Shown: in pieces, positions 25,842 to 34,690 of the stretch
Position numbering within the stretch: the first letter of the stretch is position 1
Layout of the letters: every line of letters begins with the position of its first letter
Source of the DNA: Ktedonobacter sp. SOSP1-85
GTDB lineage: Bacteria > Chloroflexota > Ktedonobacteria > Ktedonobacterales > Ktedonobacteraceae
Assembly (NCBI RefSeq): GCF_016587415.1
Contig: NZ_BNJI01000001.1
Location: forward strand, 5,247,501-5,311,500
Length of the DNA stretch: 64,000 bases
Reading direction: 5' to 3'
Program-made: the position numbers and the translations under genes
The notes under the pieces: generated by a model
The model's input: only the letters and a program-made list of their open reading frames with translations
Database searches by the model: none
Told to the model about the DNA's origin: nothing

Positions 25842-26283
25842 CTTGCAATGGTATTCCCACATGAGTTACAGCCGCGAGCGAGAAAGCCCCGTCTTTTAAG
25901 CTGAGATGGTCCATGAGGGCATGTTCAAGATCGTATTGCGGCTCTTTGCCTTCTCTGGCTCGTTCGTTGCGATGGGCTACCTGGTATGCTATACTAAGCC
26001 AGGCAAGCGTCGTTTATCCAACAGAAAGAAAGGGGCACTCTTATGCAGCACATTCCTTCGACAGAAAGATGGTGCATCCTTTCCGGGTTGGGCACATCCA
26101 CAACGCGCTAAGACAGCTCTACATGTTTCCTCCCTTGCATTCCCTTCAGTCTCGAAGATGATCAGCCCTCATACCTGGCCTGATTTCGGATGCATCCATC
26201 ACTCCCTTATTCATTTTTGCAAGCATTTTATGCCTGCATGCTTTTCGTGCAATTTATAAAGCTAACTAAAAAGGAACAATTTC
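25842..26283. other. Intergenic region before the MFS gene
   Basis: About 440 bp. An ORF at 25906-26259 has no RBS and no protein-like pattern. I see no repeat or terminator; it probably contains the promoter of the MFS gene in its AT-rich last 100 bp. Confidence 0.45.
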
Positions 26284-27540
26284 GTGATAGAGAATCAAAA
26301 TCAGGTTGTGATCAAAGAAGCGATATCAGAGGCACGTGCGCCTCTTCCGCTGTGGCGGAATCGGGACTATCTGCTCCTCTGGGGTGGTCAGGTGGTCTCG
26401 CAGACTGGCTCACAGGTGTCACAGTTGGCTTTCCCTCTGCTGATCCTCGCGCTCACCCATTCACCTGCTCAGGCCGGGATTGCGGCGGCGCTGCGTACCA
26501 TTCCTTATCTCTTCCTCAGTTTGCCCGCAGGTGCCCTGATGGATCGATGGGACCGCAAGAAGGTGATGATCTTCTGTGATATTGGGCGTTTTCTGAGTAT
26601 GGCAAGCATTCCGCTGGCGCTATTCTTCGGCCATCTGACCCTTATCCAACTGTATCTTGTCTCCCTTCTGGAAGGGACTCTCTTTGTCTTCTTCGACCTC
26701 GCCGAAGTCTCCAGCCTGCCGCAGGTCGTCTCAAAGGAGCAATTGTCTGCCGCCAGCGCGCAAAATATCGCGACCTATAATATTGCGATGCTCCTCGGCT
26801 CGCCGCTGGGTGGCCTCCTCTATAGTGTTGGGAGTCTCTTCCCTTTTCTGGCAGATACTGTCTCGTATTTCTGCTCTTGTCTTTCGCTTCTCTTCATTCG
26901 AACCTCATTTCAACAGGAGCGTACAGCAAGGGCCTCACGTGCCTTGATGACAGAGGTCAAAGAGGGTCTGAAGTGGCTATGGGAGCAGCGCTTCATTCGC
27001 TCGCTGGCACTGCTCCTGTGCGGGATCAATCTGATGACAGGGGGAATCACATTGGTCAGTATTGTGCTGGGGCAACATGTGCATGCCTCGACGGTAGATC
27101 TTGGCGTCCTGTTCGCCGTCGCAGGGGTTGCCGGGGTGCTTGGTGCGCTGGCGGCGCCGCTACTCCACCGCCGTCTGAGCTTCTTTGTGATCTCTCTCAT
27201 CACCTTGTGGGCACAGGCATTGCTTGCGCCTTTGCTGATCCTGGCTCCCAACCTGCTCACGCTTGGGGCTATTCTCGCCCTCCTCTTTTTCCTTTTTCCT
27301 ATCTTTGATGTCCTACAGCGAAGTCAGCGTATGGCCCTGATCCCTGATGCCTTACAGGGTCGCATCAATAGCGTGTACAGACTGATTGTCTTTAGTAGTA
27401 ACCCTGTGAGCCTGGCGCTGACCGGGTTCCTGCTCCAGAATGCCGGGACGACGTTCACCATCCTCATCATGACAGCCGGCCTTATACTTCTTGCCCTCGC
27501 AGCCACACTGAACCCGCACATGCGTCGGGTAGGCGCTTAA
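26284..27540 (+). CDS. MFS exporter (MFS_3 / macrolide-efflux-like)
   Basis: 418 residues from a GTG with AAAGGAA upstream. About 12 hydrophobic segments are visible, beginning with LWRNRDYLLLWGGQVVSQTG, and the MFS signature AGALMDRWDRKKVMI follows helix 2 (about 88-102). This matches the MFS_3 group that includes enterobactin exporter EntS and macrolide efflux proteins. It would be an inner-membrane drug/proton antiporter; the substrate is unknown. A strong hairpin follows the stop immediately, so the unit ends here. The MalT-like regulator is next on the same strand. Confidence 0.9.
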   Translation: MIENQNQVVIKEAISEARAPLPLWRNRDYLLLWGGQVVSQTGSQVSQLAFPLLILALTHSPAQAGIAAALRTIPYLFLSLPAGALMDRWDRKKVMIFCDIGRFLSMASIPLALFFGHLTLIQLYLVSLLEGTLFVFFDLAEVSSLPQVVSKEQLSAASAQNIATYNIAMLLGSPLGGLLYSVGSLFPFLADTVSYFCSCLSLLFIRTSFQQERTARASRALMTEVKEGLKWLWEQRFIRSLALLLCGINLMTGGITLVSIVLGQHVHASTVDLGVLFAVAGVAGVLGALAAPLLHRRLSFFVISLITLWAQALLAPLLILAPNLLTLGAILALLFFLFPIFDVLQRSQRMALIPDALQGRINSVYRLIVFSSNPVSLALTGFLLQNAGTTFTILIMTAGLILLALAATLNPHMRRVGA

Positions 27541-27588
27541 AAAAGGATTGGGTGATGAGTCAACTGACCCATCACCCAATCCTTTTTT
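27539..27588. terminator. Strong rho-independent terminator after the MFS gene
   Basis: A perfect 19-bp stem: arms AAAAAAGGATTGGGTGATG (27539-27557) and CATCACCCAATCCTTTTTT (27570-27588), loop of 12 bases. A-run and T-run on opposite arms make it active in both directions. Confidence 0.92.
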
Positions 27589-27686
27589 AGGAAGGAAGCG
27601 CAACAAGTTTTATCCAAAATCTTCTTTATCTGTTATACTTCTCAGATAAGATATTTCTGACATCAACGACTGGAAAGGGCGGCTCT

Positions 27687-29885
27687 GTGTCTCGCGATAC
27701 GCCTTTTGAAAAGGATACTAACCTGATTCCTGTTCCATCCGTGCTACCGCTGCTGGAAACCAAGCTGCATCCGCCACTTCTCTCAGGGAAGCTGGTCAGA
27801 CGACCTTGCTTGCTTGAGCAGCTTGACGCGAGCCTGAACTACAAAGTGACGGTGCTCCAGGCGCCAGCAGGCTCCGGCAAAACGACGCTGGTTAATCAGT
27901 GGCAGCATCTCCATTTTCCTGAGGCACAGGACACATCGGGAGCAGATGCCGTTCTTGCCTGGCTTTCGCTTGATGTTGGCGACAACGATCTCCTGCGCTT
28001 CTGGCGCTACCTCATGACTGCCTGCCTCAAATTCCTGGCACCGGAGCAGCAGGCCTCGGGACAGGCAGCGCTGGCCCTGCTTAGTCCGCTCACCCCTTCA
28101 CCCTTTGAGCCACCTGCCTTGGACTCGGCTCTGACGCAGTTGCTCAACACCCTTGCGCGCTCGCCCTTCGAGGGTCTGCTGGTAATCGACGACTATCATG
28201 TGATCGAGGATGCTCGTGTTCATGAGACGCTGGCCTTTTTTATCGATTACTTGCCCGCGACGATTCATATTCTGCTGCTTTCGCGCTCTGAACCGCCACT
28301 TCCGCTCCTGCGCTGGCGAGCCAGGGGTGAGGTATACGAGCTACAGACAAGCGATCTGCGCTTCTCCCTCCAGGAGACAGCAGCGTTCTTTCGCCAGGCC
28401 CTCCCTCACGACCTGTCGCCAATGGCTCTGCAGCAACTTGATAACAAGCTGGAGGGGTGGGCTGCCGGATTACGCTTGCTCTCGCTGGCCCTCTCGAAAT
28501 GGCGAACTCAGGAGGCCATTGACCAGGCCGTCCTCTCGCTTGGCGCGCTGGATACCGCTGCCGATCGCTCGCTACTCGATTACTTTGTCTACGAGATTTT
28601 GGAGACGCAGCCTGAGCCAATACAGCGCTTTCTCCTTCAAACCAGCATTCTCGGCCGCCTCTCTGCTACGCTGTGTGTAGCCGTCACCGGGGATGAGCAG
28701 AGCGCGACTCAACTGGAGGCAGCCGAGCAGGCTGGACTCTTCCTGGAAGCCCTGGAGGGACCTGGAGGTTGGTATCGCTATCATGCGCTCTTTGCGGCGG
28801 CCATGCGGCATGAGGCCGAACGGAGGCTGGGTGAAGAGGCCCTGCGTGACCTCTCCTTGCGAGCCAGCGTATGGTATGAGCAGGAGGCGTTGCTCACAGA
28901 GGCTATCGAGGCCGCATCGCTGGCGCAGGATATGGAGCGGGTCGCGCGGCTGATCGAGCGGGTACACGTCCAAAATTTCTCTGAGCCACAAACGATGTTG
29001 CGATGGATGGAGCTGCTTCCGGAAGTGGTTGTACGCGCGCATCCCATGCTCTGCTTTCTCTTTGCCACCGAACTCCGCTTTCCGGTGAAACTCTGGTTTG
29101 CTCAGGAAGCAGCGTTAGCCACTGAGGTGGCCACTATCCCTGATGGCGAACGCGTGCGTATCGAGAGGTTATTGCAACTGGCCGAAGAGGGCTGGCAGCG
29201 CAGTGGCGACGTCTCCTGGATTGGTGCCATCTGGGCGCACCGCGCGTTGAGCGCCTTGCTGGATGAAGCCCCCTTCTCTTCAGTTGTGCATTTCGCCCAG
29301 CAGGCACTCATCTTCTTGCCGCGAAAAGGAGCGTTGGATCGGCGAGTGCAGATGTATCGGTCGGCATGCCTCTTTTTTGTGGGCAAGGAAAAGCTGGATC
29401 TTGGCCAGGTGAGCGAGGCGCGCGCGATGCTGCTCCAGGCTCAGGAGGATAACCTTCCGCCTGGCAACCGCTTTCTTGCCGTTGACATTCTTCTGACCCT
29501 GGGCAAGATTTACCTGGCCCAGGGCGACTTCGCGCTCGCGCAAACGCATCTTCACCAGGCGCTCTTAAGCGCTCGCGAACTCTCTGATGAGAAGGTGATC
29601 GTAGAGGCGCAGCGTGAGCTGGACAGACTGGAAGGGAGAGTGGAAACCAATGGACTGGTGGAGCCGCTCTCCGCGCACGAAGAACGAGTGCTGCACCTGC
29701 TGATCGCGGGCTTGAGCAACCAGGAGATCGCGAGCGAATTGATTATCTCAGTCAATACTGTGAAGTACCATATCAAGCACCTCTATCAGAAGCTAGGTGT
29801 CAGCAACCGCCTCCAGGCCAGTGAGGCGGCGCGCCAGTTACATCTCTCCTCTCCCTCTAATACTCAGCGTTATGAGCCACGCTAG
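27687..29885 (+). CDS. MalT-like LuxR-family transcriptional activator
   Basis: 732 residues from a GTG preceded by GGAAAGGGCGG. The NTPase domain has Walker A APAGSGKTT (about 62-70) and Walker B GLLVIDDYHVIED (about 162-174). The middle is a helical repeat region of TPR type (about 400-640, for example LGKIYLAQGDFALAQTHL). The C-terminal LuxR HTH reads LSAHEERVLHLLIAGLSNQE and VNTVKYHIKHLYQKLGV (about 660-715). This is the STAND architecture of MalT: an inducer binds, ATP is exchanged, the protein oligomerises and activates transcription. The inducer is unknown; the neighbouring MFS exporter is a possible target. Confidence 0.93.
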   Translation: MSRDTPFEKDTNLIPVPSVLPLLETKLHPPLLSGKLVRRPCLLEQLDASLNYKVTVLQAPAGSGKTTLVNQWQHLHFPEAQDTSGADAVLAWLSLDVGDNDLLRFWRYLMTACLKFLAPEQQASGQAALALLSPLTPSPFEPPALDSALTQLLNTLARSPFEGLLVIDDYHVIEDARVHETLAFFIDYLPATIHILLLSRSEPPLPLLRWRARGEVYELQTSDLRFSLQETAAFFRQALPHDLSPMALQQLDNKLEGWAAGLRLLSLALSKWRTQEAIDQAVLSLGALDTAADRSLLDYFVYEILETQPEPIQRFLLQTSILGRLSATLCVAVTGDEQSATQLEAAEQAGLFLEALEGPGGWYRYHALFAAAMRHEAERRLGEEALRDLSLRASVWYEQEALLTEAIEAASLAQDMERVARLIERVHVQNFSEPQTMLRWMELLPEVVVRAHPMLCFLFATELRFPVKLWFAQEAALATEVATIPDGERVRIERLLQLAEEGWQRSGDVSWIGAIWAHRALSALLDEAPFSSVVHFAQQALIFLPRKGALDRRVQMYRSACLFFVGKEKLDLGQVSEARAMLLQAQEDNLPPGNRFLAVDILLTLGKIYLAQGDFALAQTHLHQALLSARELSDEKVIVEAQRELDRLEGRVETNGLVEPLSAHEERVLHLLIAGLSNQEIASELIISVNTVKYHIKHLYQKLGVSNRLQASEAARQLHLSSPSNTQRYEPR

Positions 29886-30081
29886 ATAGCCTCTCCTCTC
29901 TTCACTACCTCCTCGCCTCTCTATCAACTACCCTTCGCACTACCCGCATGGGTGGGGAGTTCTTCTCCTGAAATGGCTATACTCTCAACAGTAGCAAGCA
30001 ATGACAACAGACACACAATAAAAAACAAAAATCTTGCTCTTCTCTCCAGAGAGATGGCGCGAAAAGAAAGTGAAAATATTC

Positions 30082-31125
30082 ATGGCTGTCAACATGTTCA
30101 CCGCTCTTATGACACGCAAAAGCAGGCAGCAAAAGCTCGCGAAAGCGCTTATGATCACTACTCCCAATGGGATTGTCAATGAACGCTTCATCAAGGTTGG
30201 TGGTATCGACCAGTGGATCACGATCCGCGGCGAGGACCGCCGCAACCCGGTCCTGTTTTTTGTCCATGGTGGCCCAGGCTCAACCTATTCGATCTTTGCT
30301 CCCCTATTACGTTCCTGGGAAAAGTACTTTACGCTCGTTCAGTGGGATCAGCGCGGCGCGGGCAAGACCTTCCACAAAAATGGGAAGGCTGGCACCGGCC
30401 CCCTCACGTTTGAGCGCCTGGTCCAGGACGGGATCGAGATCGCGGAGTTTTTGCGCCAATACCTTGGTCAGCCCATCATTCTCGTGGGCAGCTCGGTCGG
30501 CAGCATTACTGGGACCATGATGGTCAAACATCGGCCTGAGTTGTTTGCCGCCTATGTGGGCACCGACCAAAATAGCACGCCCGATGCCAGCGAGCTTTCG
30601 TATCAACTGACGCTGGAGTGGCTTCGCGCCTCAGGCAATACCCGAGGTGTGAAAGCAGTGGAGAAACTTGGAGCCAGGAAAGGGAAGCTTACTGCTAAAG
30701 AGTTTACAGCACTGCACCAGTGGACGATCAAGGCCAACCCAACGATTCCAAACATGATTATGGATATCATGTTGCCAGCCATGCTGACCTCACCCGATCA
30801 CACGCTGGGAGATCTTATAGACATCTTCAAGGGCATGAACTTTTCGACTGATCAACTATTGAACGAACTTATGGTGTCCGATCTCTGCGCGCTTGGTGCG
30901 CGCTTCGAAATCCCATTCTTCGTCTTCCAGGGCGATACCGATGCGATCACGCCAACAGCTGCGGCGAAGGCCTACTTCGACACACTTGAGGCTCCGCACA
31001 AGGAATTTGTCCTGATCAAACAGGCTGGTCACCTGGCGGCTTTTGCACGGCCAGAACAGTTTCTCAACGAACTCCTGCAACGGGTGCGGCCATTGGTACT
31101 CGCCTCGGTCGTTGGCACGAAATAA
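30082..31125 (+). CDS. Alpha/beta hydrolase, proline-iminopeptidase-like (S33)
   Basis: The ORF runs from a TTG at 30034, but the ATG at 30082 is more likely; neither has a strong RBS. Features: the oxyanion motif VHGGPGSTYS, QWDQRGAGKTF, the nucleophile elbow VGSSVGSITG, the acid in QGDTDAITPT, and the His in QAGHLAAF. This is the peptidase S33 layout. No signal peptide is evident in the shorter form. A perfect terminator hairpin lies five bases after the stop, shared with the gene converging from the right. Confidence 0.85.
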   Translation: MAVNMFTALMTRKSRQQKLAKALMITTPNGIVNERFIKVGGIDQWITIRGEDRRNPVLFFVHGGPGSTYSIFAPLLRSWEKYFTLVQWDQRGAGKTFHKNGKAGTGPLTFERLVQDGIEIAEFLRQYLGQPIILVGSSVGSITGTMMVKHRPELFAAYVGTDQNSTPDASELSYQLTLEWLRASGNTRGVKAVEKLGARKGKLTAKEFTALHQWTIKANPTIPNMIMDIMLPAMLTSPDHTLGDLIDIFKGMNFSTDQLLNELMVSDLCALGARFEIPFFVFQGDTDAITPTAAAKAYFDTLEAPHKEFVLIKQAGHLAAFARPEQFLNELLQRVRPLVLASVVGTK

Positions 31126-31129
31126 TGAG

Positions 31130-31164
31130 CGCACTGCCCTCTGCGTCCAGCAGAGGGCAGTGCG
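31130..31164. terminator. Bidirectional terminator between convergent genes
   Basis: A perfect 15-bp stem with arms CGCACTGCCCTCTGC and GCAGAGGGCAGTGCG and a 5-base loop. It lies between the hydrolase stop (31125) and the reductase stop (31178). Confidence 0.85.
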
Positions 31165-31177
31165 GTTATATAAGGTT

Positions 31178-31630
31178 TCACATGGCGCCCTGTAACAAAA
31201 ACACAGGATGTTTGCCCGCCACACGTTCAAATTCCTCAAAGGAAGATTCCGCGTTGACCTGGTAGTAGCTAGCAAAAGGGTTGCCGCCTTTGATATCTTC
31301 TTGCAAGACGAGAGCTGCCTCCTTGAGGGGTAGTTCTCGTGCATTGACTCTTTCAACGCGCCGCCCACGCGTGAGGGTAGCCTCTCCCGCGGCTTGCAGA
31401 TTGCGCACCCAGGCCACGGCTCCAAACGGGGAGGCCAGATAGCGCTTCCCATTACGCTCAATAGTTACAATCGGAACCGTACGTGGCTGTCCACTTTTGC
31501 GCCCACGCACCGTAAGCAGGTACATAGGGTAGTTGCCGGGTCCTACGAGCTTGAAGCCCGCGCGCAGCAGGGTCGTTGTCATAACATTTGCCAAACGTAC
31601 AAACAGAGGGGCATGATATGTTTTTGCCAT
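31178..31630 (-). CDS. Deazaflavin (F420)-dependent nitroreductase-family protein
   Basis: I use the ATG at 31630 (MAKTYHAPLF); the ORF has a TTG four codons earlier. The 150-residue protein matches the DDN/FDOR family: a split beta-barrel with LLTVRGRKSGQPRTVPI, YLASPFGAVAWVRNLQAAGEA and VNARELP blocks. Members use reduced F420 to reduce quinones or nitro compounds at the membrane surface. It is last in the minus-strand cluster after the NmrA-like gene (41-bp gap) and probably shares its transcript with the regulator at 33160. Confidence 0.88.
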   Translation of the reverse strand: MAKTYHAPLFVRLANVMTTTLLRAGFKLVGPGNYPMYLLTVRGRKSGQPRTVPIVTIERNGKRYLASPFGAVAWVRNLQAAGEATLTRGRRVERVNARELPLKEAALVLQEDIKGGNPFASYYQVNAESSFEEFERVAGKHPVFLLQGAM

Positions 31631-31670
31631 AATTATGACCAATCTCTTAGAGTGTTTTTCGTCCTTCTTC

Positions 31671-32375
31671 TCAGCTTTTGGCGGGCTCTTTGAAGGCCTC
31701 TTGCAGCATAAACTTCAGCATGCTGGGCTGCGCCGAAAACGTTGCCACGGCGATCACCTTACGTGCGTACTGGTTCGTGGTGAGTTGTTTGAGCATACAG
31801 TCGGCCAGGTCTGCCCTGGAGGTAAATTGTCGGCTGATGTGATCTTCAGCCACCTGGTAATCGGTGACGGTTTCTGTCTCAAAGAGACCAGAGGGCCGGA
31901 CGACCGTCCAGTCAAAGTCGCTCTTCCTCAACATAGTTTCCATCTCTTTCATATCCGCGTAGGTCGTCTTCCCAATTGTGGACATCACGATCGGTTGCAG
32001 AATTTTATCAAAGATGAAACCGCCTCCCGTCTCGTGGTTCGTACCAGTCGCGCTTGAACTGACACAGATGACGCGACGAACGCTGGAGTGCTTCATGGCT
32101 TGTGTGATATGGGCCATGCCCCGCGAATAGATGGTAATTGGCTCGCGACTAAAGGGGACACCAAGGGTGGAGAGGACCGCGTCCTGTCCAGCAACAGCCT
32201 GTTCAACCACCGCGAGATCGAACACGTCTCCTTCCATCACGTTCAAGTGGACATCTTGCAGGGGGAAGGTTTCCGGGTGGCGAGTAACAGCCGTCACGAT
32301 ATGCCCTGCCTCCAGGGCCTGTTTGGTCAAGATTTTTCCTGTCGCACCATTCGCGCCAAAAATGACAATTTTCAT
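31671..32375 (-). CDS. NAD(P)-binding NmrA-like oxidoreductase
   Basis: 234 residues. The N-terminal Rossmann motif is MKIVIFGANGATGKIL (GxxGxxG), followed by VTAVTRHPE, EGDVFD and VISSLG-like (AVLSTLGVP) blocks and VVRPSGLF near 160. This is the atypical SDR group of NmrA-like and flavin-reductase-like proteins; the catalytic YxxxK is not clear, so it may be a sensor or reductase. Its ATG overlaps the stop of the peroxiredoxin-like gene by four bases (ATGA), meaning translational coupling. Confidence 0.88.
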   Translation of the reverse strand: MKIVIFGANGATGKILTKQALEAGHIVTAVTRHPETFPLQDVHLNVMEGDVFDLAVVEQAVAGQDAVLSTLGVPFSREPITIYSRGMAHITQAMKHSSVRRVICVSSSATGTNHETGGGFIFDKILQPIVMSTIGKTTYADMKEMETMLRKSDFDWTVVRPSGLFETETVTDYQVAEDHISRQFTSRADLADCMLKQLTTNQYARKVIAVATFSAQPSMLKFMLQEAFKEPAKS

Positions 32376-33082
32376 TTTAACTCCTTAAGCCGCGCAATCA
32401 CGACCGATGGGTCAAGCCGATGGAAAAAGTTTGAGTCGACGGAAGCCAGGCGAACCGTCCTGGCTTGATCGATGAGAAATGTTCCTGGCACCGGCAATTC
32501 CCATGAATCGTCGCCGTTGTAGGCAGGTAAGTCTGCGCCAAGCTGGGCATGCAAGGCTTTTCCTGCCTCGTCGAGCTCGAAGGCAAGCCCGTACGCTCGT
32601 GCCACACGATTCCCCCTATCTGAAAGTACGACAAAGCCCAGCTCGTGCTTTTCCTGCGTTGAGAGGCTGTGGTCTGGCGTCTGTGGAGAAATCGCGACAA
32701 GTGTTGCCCCCAGTTCCTGGAGCTGCGGCAACGCCTTCTGATAGGCACGCAATTCCAGGTTGCAGTAGGGACACCATTCGCCACGATAGAATATGATGAC
32801 GACCGGCCCCTGTGTGAGTAGCTGCGAGAGCGTCACCGCTTGCCCCAAGGCGTCGGGCAGCGTGAAATCAGGTGCCTGCTCATCTTCCTTCAGCGCGAAT
32901 TCCGCAACGCCAGATGCGGCAAGGTGCTCAATGTGGCTATCCACTTGCCTCGCCATTTCTTCTGGGACATATTTTGCCCCCCGAGCCACGAATGTATCAA
33001 TCTGTTCCTGCAATGGAATGTCGGTTGGAATCGTGCTTGCTACTATGCTTGCTAAAGAGCCTGATGGGATATCTGTTGCCAT
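32372..33082 (-). CDS. Peroxiredoxin-like (AhpC/TSA) thiol protein
   Basis: I choose the ATG at 33082 with AGAGGGAAG upstream instead of the longer ORF to 33130. The 236-residue protein has a helical N-terminal part (1-75) and a thioredoxin-fold AhpC/TSA domain: APDFTLPDALGQAVTLSQLL, IFYRGEWCPYCNLEL with a CxxC (about 112-115), and PGTFLIDQARTVRLASVD. The WCPYC form is typical of the peroxiredoxin-like family seen beside SDR genes. Its role is probably thiol peroxidase or disulfide reduction in the cytoplasm. It lies 77 bp downstream of the MmyB-type regulator, same strand. Confidence 0.9.
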   Translation of the reverse strand: MATDIPSGSLASIVASTIPTDIPLQEQIDTFVARGAKYVPEEMARQVDSHIEHLAASGVAEFALKEDEQAPDFTLPDALGQAVTLSQLLTQGPVVIIFYRGEWCPYCNLELRAYQKALPQLQELGATLVAISPQTPDHSLSTQEKHELGFVVLSDRGNRVARAYGLAFELDEAGKALHAQLGADLPAYNGDDSWELPVPGTFLIDQARTVRLASVDSNFFHRLDPSVVIARLKELK

Positions 33083-33159
33083 CTTCCCTCTTTCCTTTTC
33101 TAGCAATGGAGATGTTATGCTCATGACCACTCTTGGTGATCATCTAGAGAGAAAGAGGG

Positions 33160-34116
33160 TTACGCGGTCACTTTTGGGACAACTTTCTGGCCTGATTTTG
33201 CCCATGCCAGATCATTGAGCACAGATCCCTCAGCATTGCTAAGGGATGCAATGACAGCGCGAGCCGCGTCATCCAGGGGGAGAAGCGCTATGATACAGGG
33301 ATACATGTGGCTACAGACCGAGATGCGAACATGCTGGAGTTGAATGGGGAGCATTTCTCCAGTTGTGGCATTTTGGCCGAGCAGCAACTTTGATGGCTCC
33401 TGATGCTGATCGTGTAGCTCAGGCGTTCGTTCCCAATACTGACGAAAATCAGCAACTGCGCAGAACTGATCTACCAGTTCTTGATACCACGGTTCAAATT
33501 GATATAACCTGTTGCTTTGCTTAAAGAGTTGAATGCCCCGTGACACTCCCGCCTGCCAGGCTGTGACGGCCTGCTCATTAAAGGTTGAGCGCCTTCGGAT
33601 TGGCAAATCATACCGAAAAAATAAAGGGAGGACATGTCGTTGTGTACGTGGAAGCGCGGTGAGTGAGGGAAGCTCAAAGAGGCGCTGGAAGGCCTTGTTG
33701 ATTGTCTCTATTTCCAGGGTATGGGTCACAAGCATGGCGGGATAGGGGAGGGTTCCCATGAGTTGTCGGGCTTGCTCTAATGCTTGCCGAAGTTCAATGC
33801 CCTTTAATTCAAGACTTTCTGGAAGATAGCGAGCGGCTAAGAGCAAGTCATTGCGCTGGGCAATGGTACATTCCAGATAATCGGCAATCTGCATCAATGT
33901 CTGGCGGCTGGGAATTCGCTGTGAGCGGCCGACCAGCAAATTTTTATAGGTGGGACACACTTCATCAGTTAGCTCCTGTTGCGTAAAGCGTTTGAGGAGT
34001 GGATGAGGGTGATCCCTCACCTCTTTCTGACGAGCGAGCCGCAGGATTTCAATCTCCTCAAGGGTGTCGTGTAGCACATTTGATCTCTGAGAAGATTTGG
34101 GGTTGCTTTCAATCAT
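33160..34116 (-). CDS. XRE-family regulator with MmyB-like ligand-binding domain
   Basis: 318 residues. The N-terminal part holds an HTH-like segment (about 45-95, FTQQELTDEV ... PSRQTLMQIADYLEC) and the rest a PAS-like MmyB ligand-binding domain (about 110-290: PYPAMLVTHTLEIETINKAF, LPLFFRYDLP, WQAGVSRGIQLF, CAVADFRQYW, HVRISVCSHMYPCIIALLPL). MmyB-type regulators of actinobacteria and Chloroflexota often lie beside oxidoreductases that they control. It is divergent from the ABM gene at 34320 across a palindromic operator and heads the minus-strand redox cluster. A second, truncated copy of its start is at 61726. Confidence 0.88.
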   Translation of the reverse strand: MIESNPKSSQRSNVLHDTLEEIEILRLARQKEVRDHPHPLLKRFTQQELTDEVCPTYKNLLVGRSQRIPSRQTLMQIADYLECTIAQRNDLLLAARYLPESLELKGIELRQALEQARQLMGTLPYPAMLVTHTLEIETINKAFQRLFELPSLTALPRTQRHVLPLFFRYDLPIRRRSTFNEQAVTAWQAGVSRGIQLFKQSNRLYQFEPWYQELVDQFCAVADFRQYWERTPELHDQHQEPSKLLLGQNATTGEMLPIQLQHVRISVCSHMYPCIIALLPLDDAARAVIASLSNAEGSVLNDLAWAKSGQKVVPKVTA

Positions 34117-34170
34117 GCCTCTCTCCTGCTATGAGGACTGGCTAAGATCCGATCCATTGAATAATTTCTC

Positions 34171-34206
34171 GCCAATCCAGGTGTAGTTTTACACTTGGTA
34201 CAACAC
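34171..34206. promoter_or_regulatory. Operator block, copy 1 (palindrome CCAGGTGTA-GTTTT-ACACTTGG)
   Basis: A 36-bp block, identical in reverse orientation to 61628-61663. Its core at 34177-34198 is a near-perfect palindrome with arms CCAGGTGTA and TACACTTGG (one mismatch). It sits between the MmyB-type regulator and the divergent ABM gene. Conservation while flanking DNA has drifted implies that a protein binds it, most likely the regulator. Confidence 0.75.
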
Positions 34207-34319
34207 CTGCTCCCTTCTATACTATTTCCTGGAACCAATACATGAGGAATTAAGATGTTTTTCTGCAAGAGGTGTATTTTGCAGAAAGGGTATAGGCAAG
34301 AAGAAAAGGAGTTACGGTA

Positions 34320-34622
34320 ATGGCGATTGTAGGAACTCTTACGCGAGTAGAGGTAAAGTCCGGTAATGAGGCACTCATTGTACAGGCTCTCCAGGAAGCG
34401 TTCTCCATCGTTCAGCAGGAGCATGCCACAACCACCTGGGTCGCATTTCGCCAGGAGCCTTCAGTATTCAATGTCTTCGATGTGTTCTCCGATGAAGCAG
34501 GTCGGCAAGCATATTACCAGGCCCGTTGGCCGCAATTGCAAACAAGAGCTTCCCAACTGTTTGTTGAGGGATCGCTTGCCATAGAGAAGGTCGATATCCT
34601 CCTGGCAAAACTGCCTGAATAG
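34320..34622 (+). CDS. Antibiotic biosynthesis monooxygenase (ABM) domain protein, copy 1
   Basis: 100 residues with AAAAGGAG before the ATG. The ferredoxin-like ABM fold is shown by VGTLTRVEVKSGNEALIVQA, TTTWVAFRQEPSVFNVFDVF and SLAIEKVDILLAKLP. ABM proteins are small dimers that oxidise aromatic compounds or act as quinol oxygenases or sensors. The homologue at 61127 shares its end (EGSL-EKVDIL-AKLP). It is followed on the same strand after 68 bp by an SDR gene. Confidence 0.88.
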   Translation: MAIVGTLTRVEVKSGNEALIVQALQEAFSIVQQEHATTTWVAFRQEPSVFNVFDVFSDEAGRQAYYQARWPQLQTRASQLFVEGSLAIEKVDILLAKLPE

Positions 34623-34690
34623 TGGCTTGAGAGACCTTGAGGCTGTTTATTTTTTTCTGACAACCCACACTACGAATGGAGGGAACAATC

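Noticed and set aside
25906..26259. 117-codon ORF before the MFS gene
   Set aside because: No RBS, mixed composition and no hydrophobic or domain pattern; treated as non-coding.
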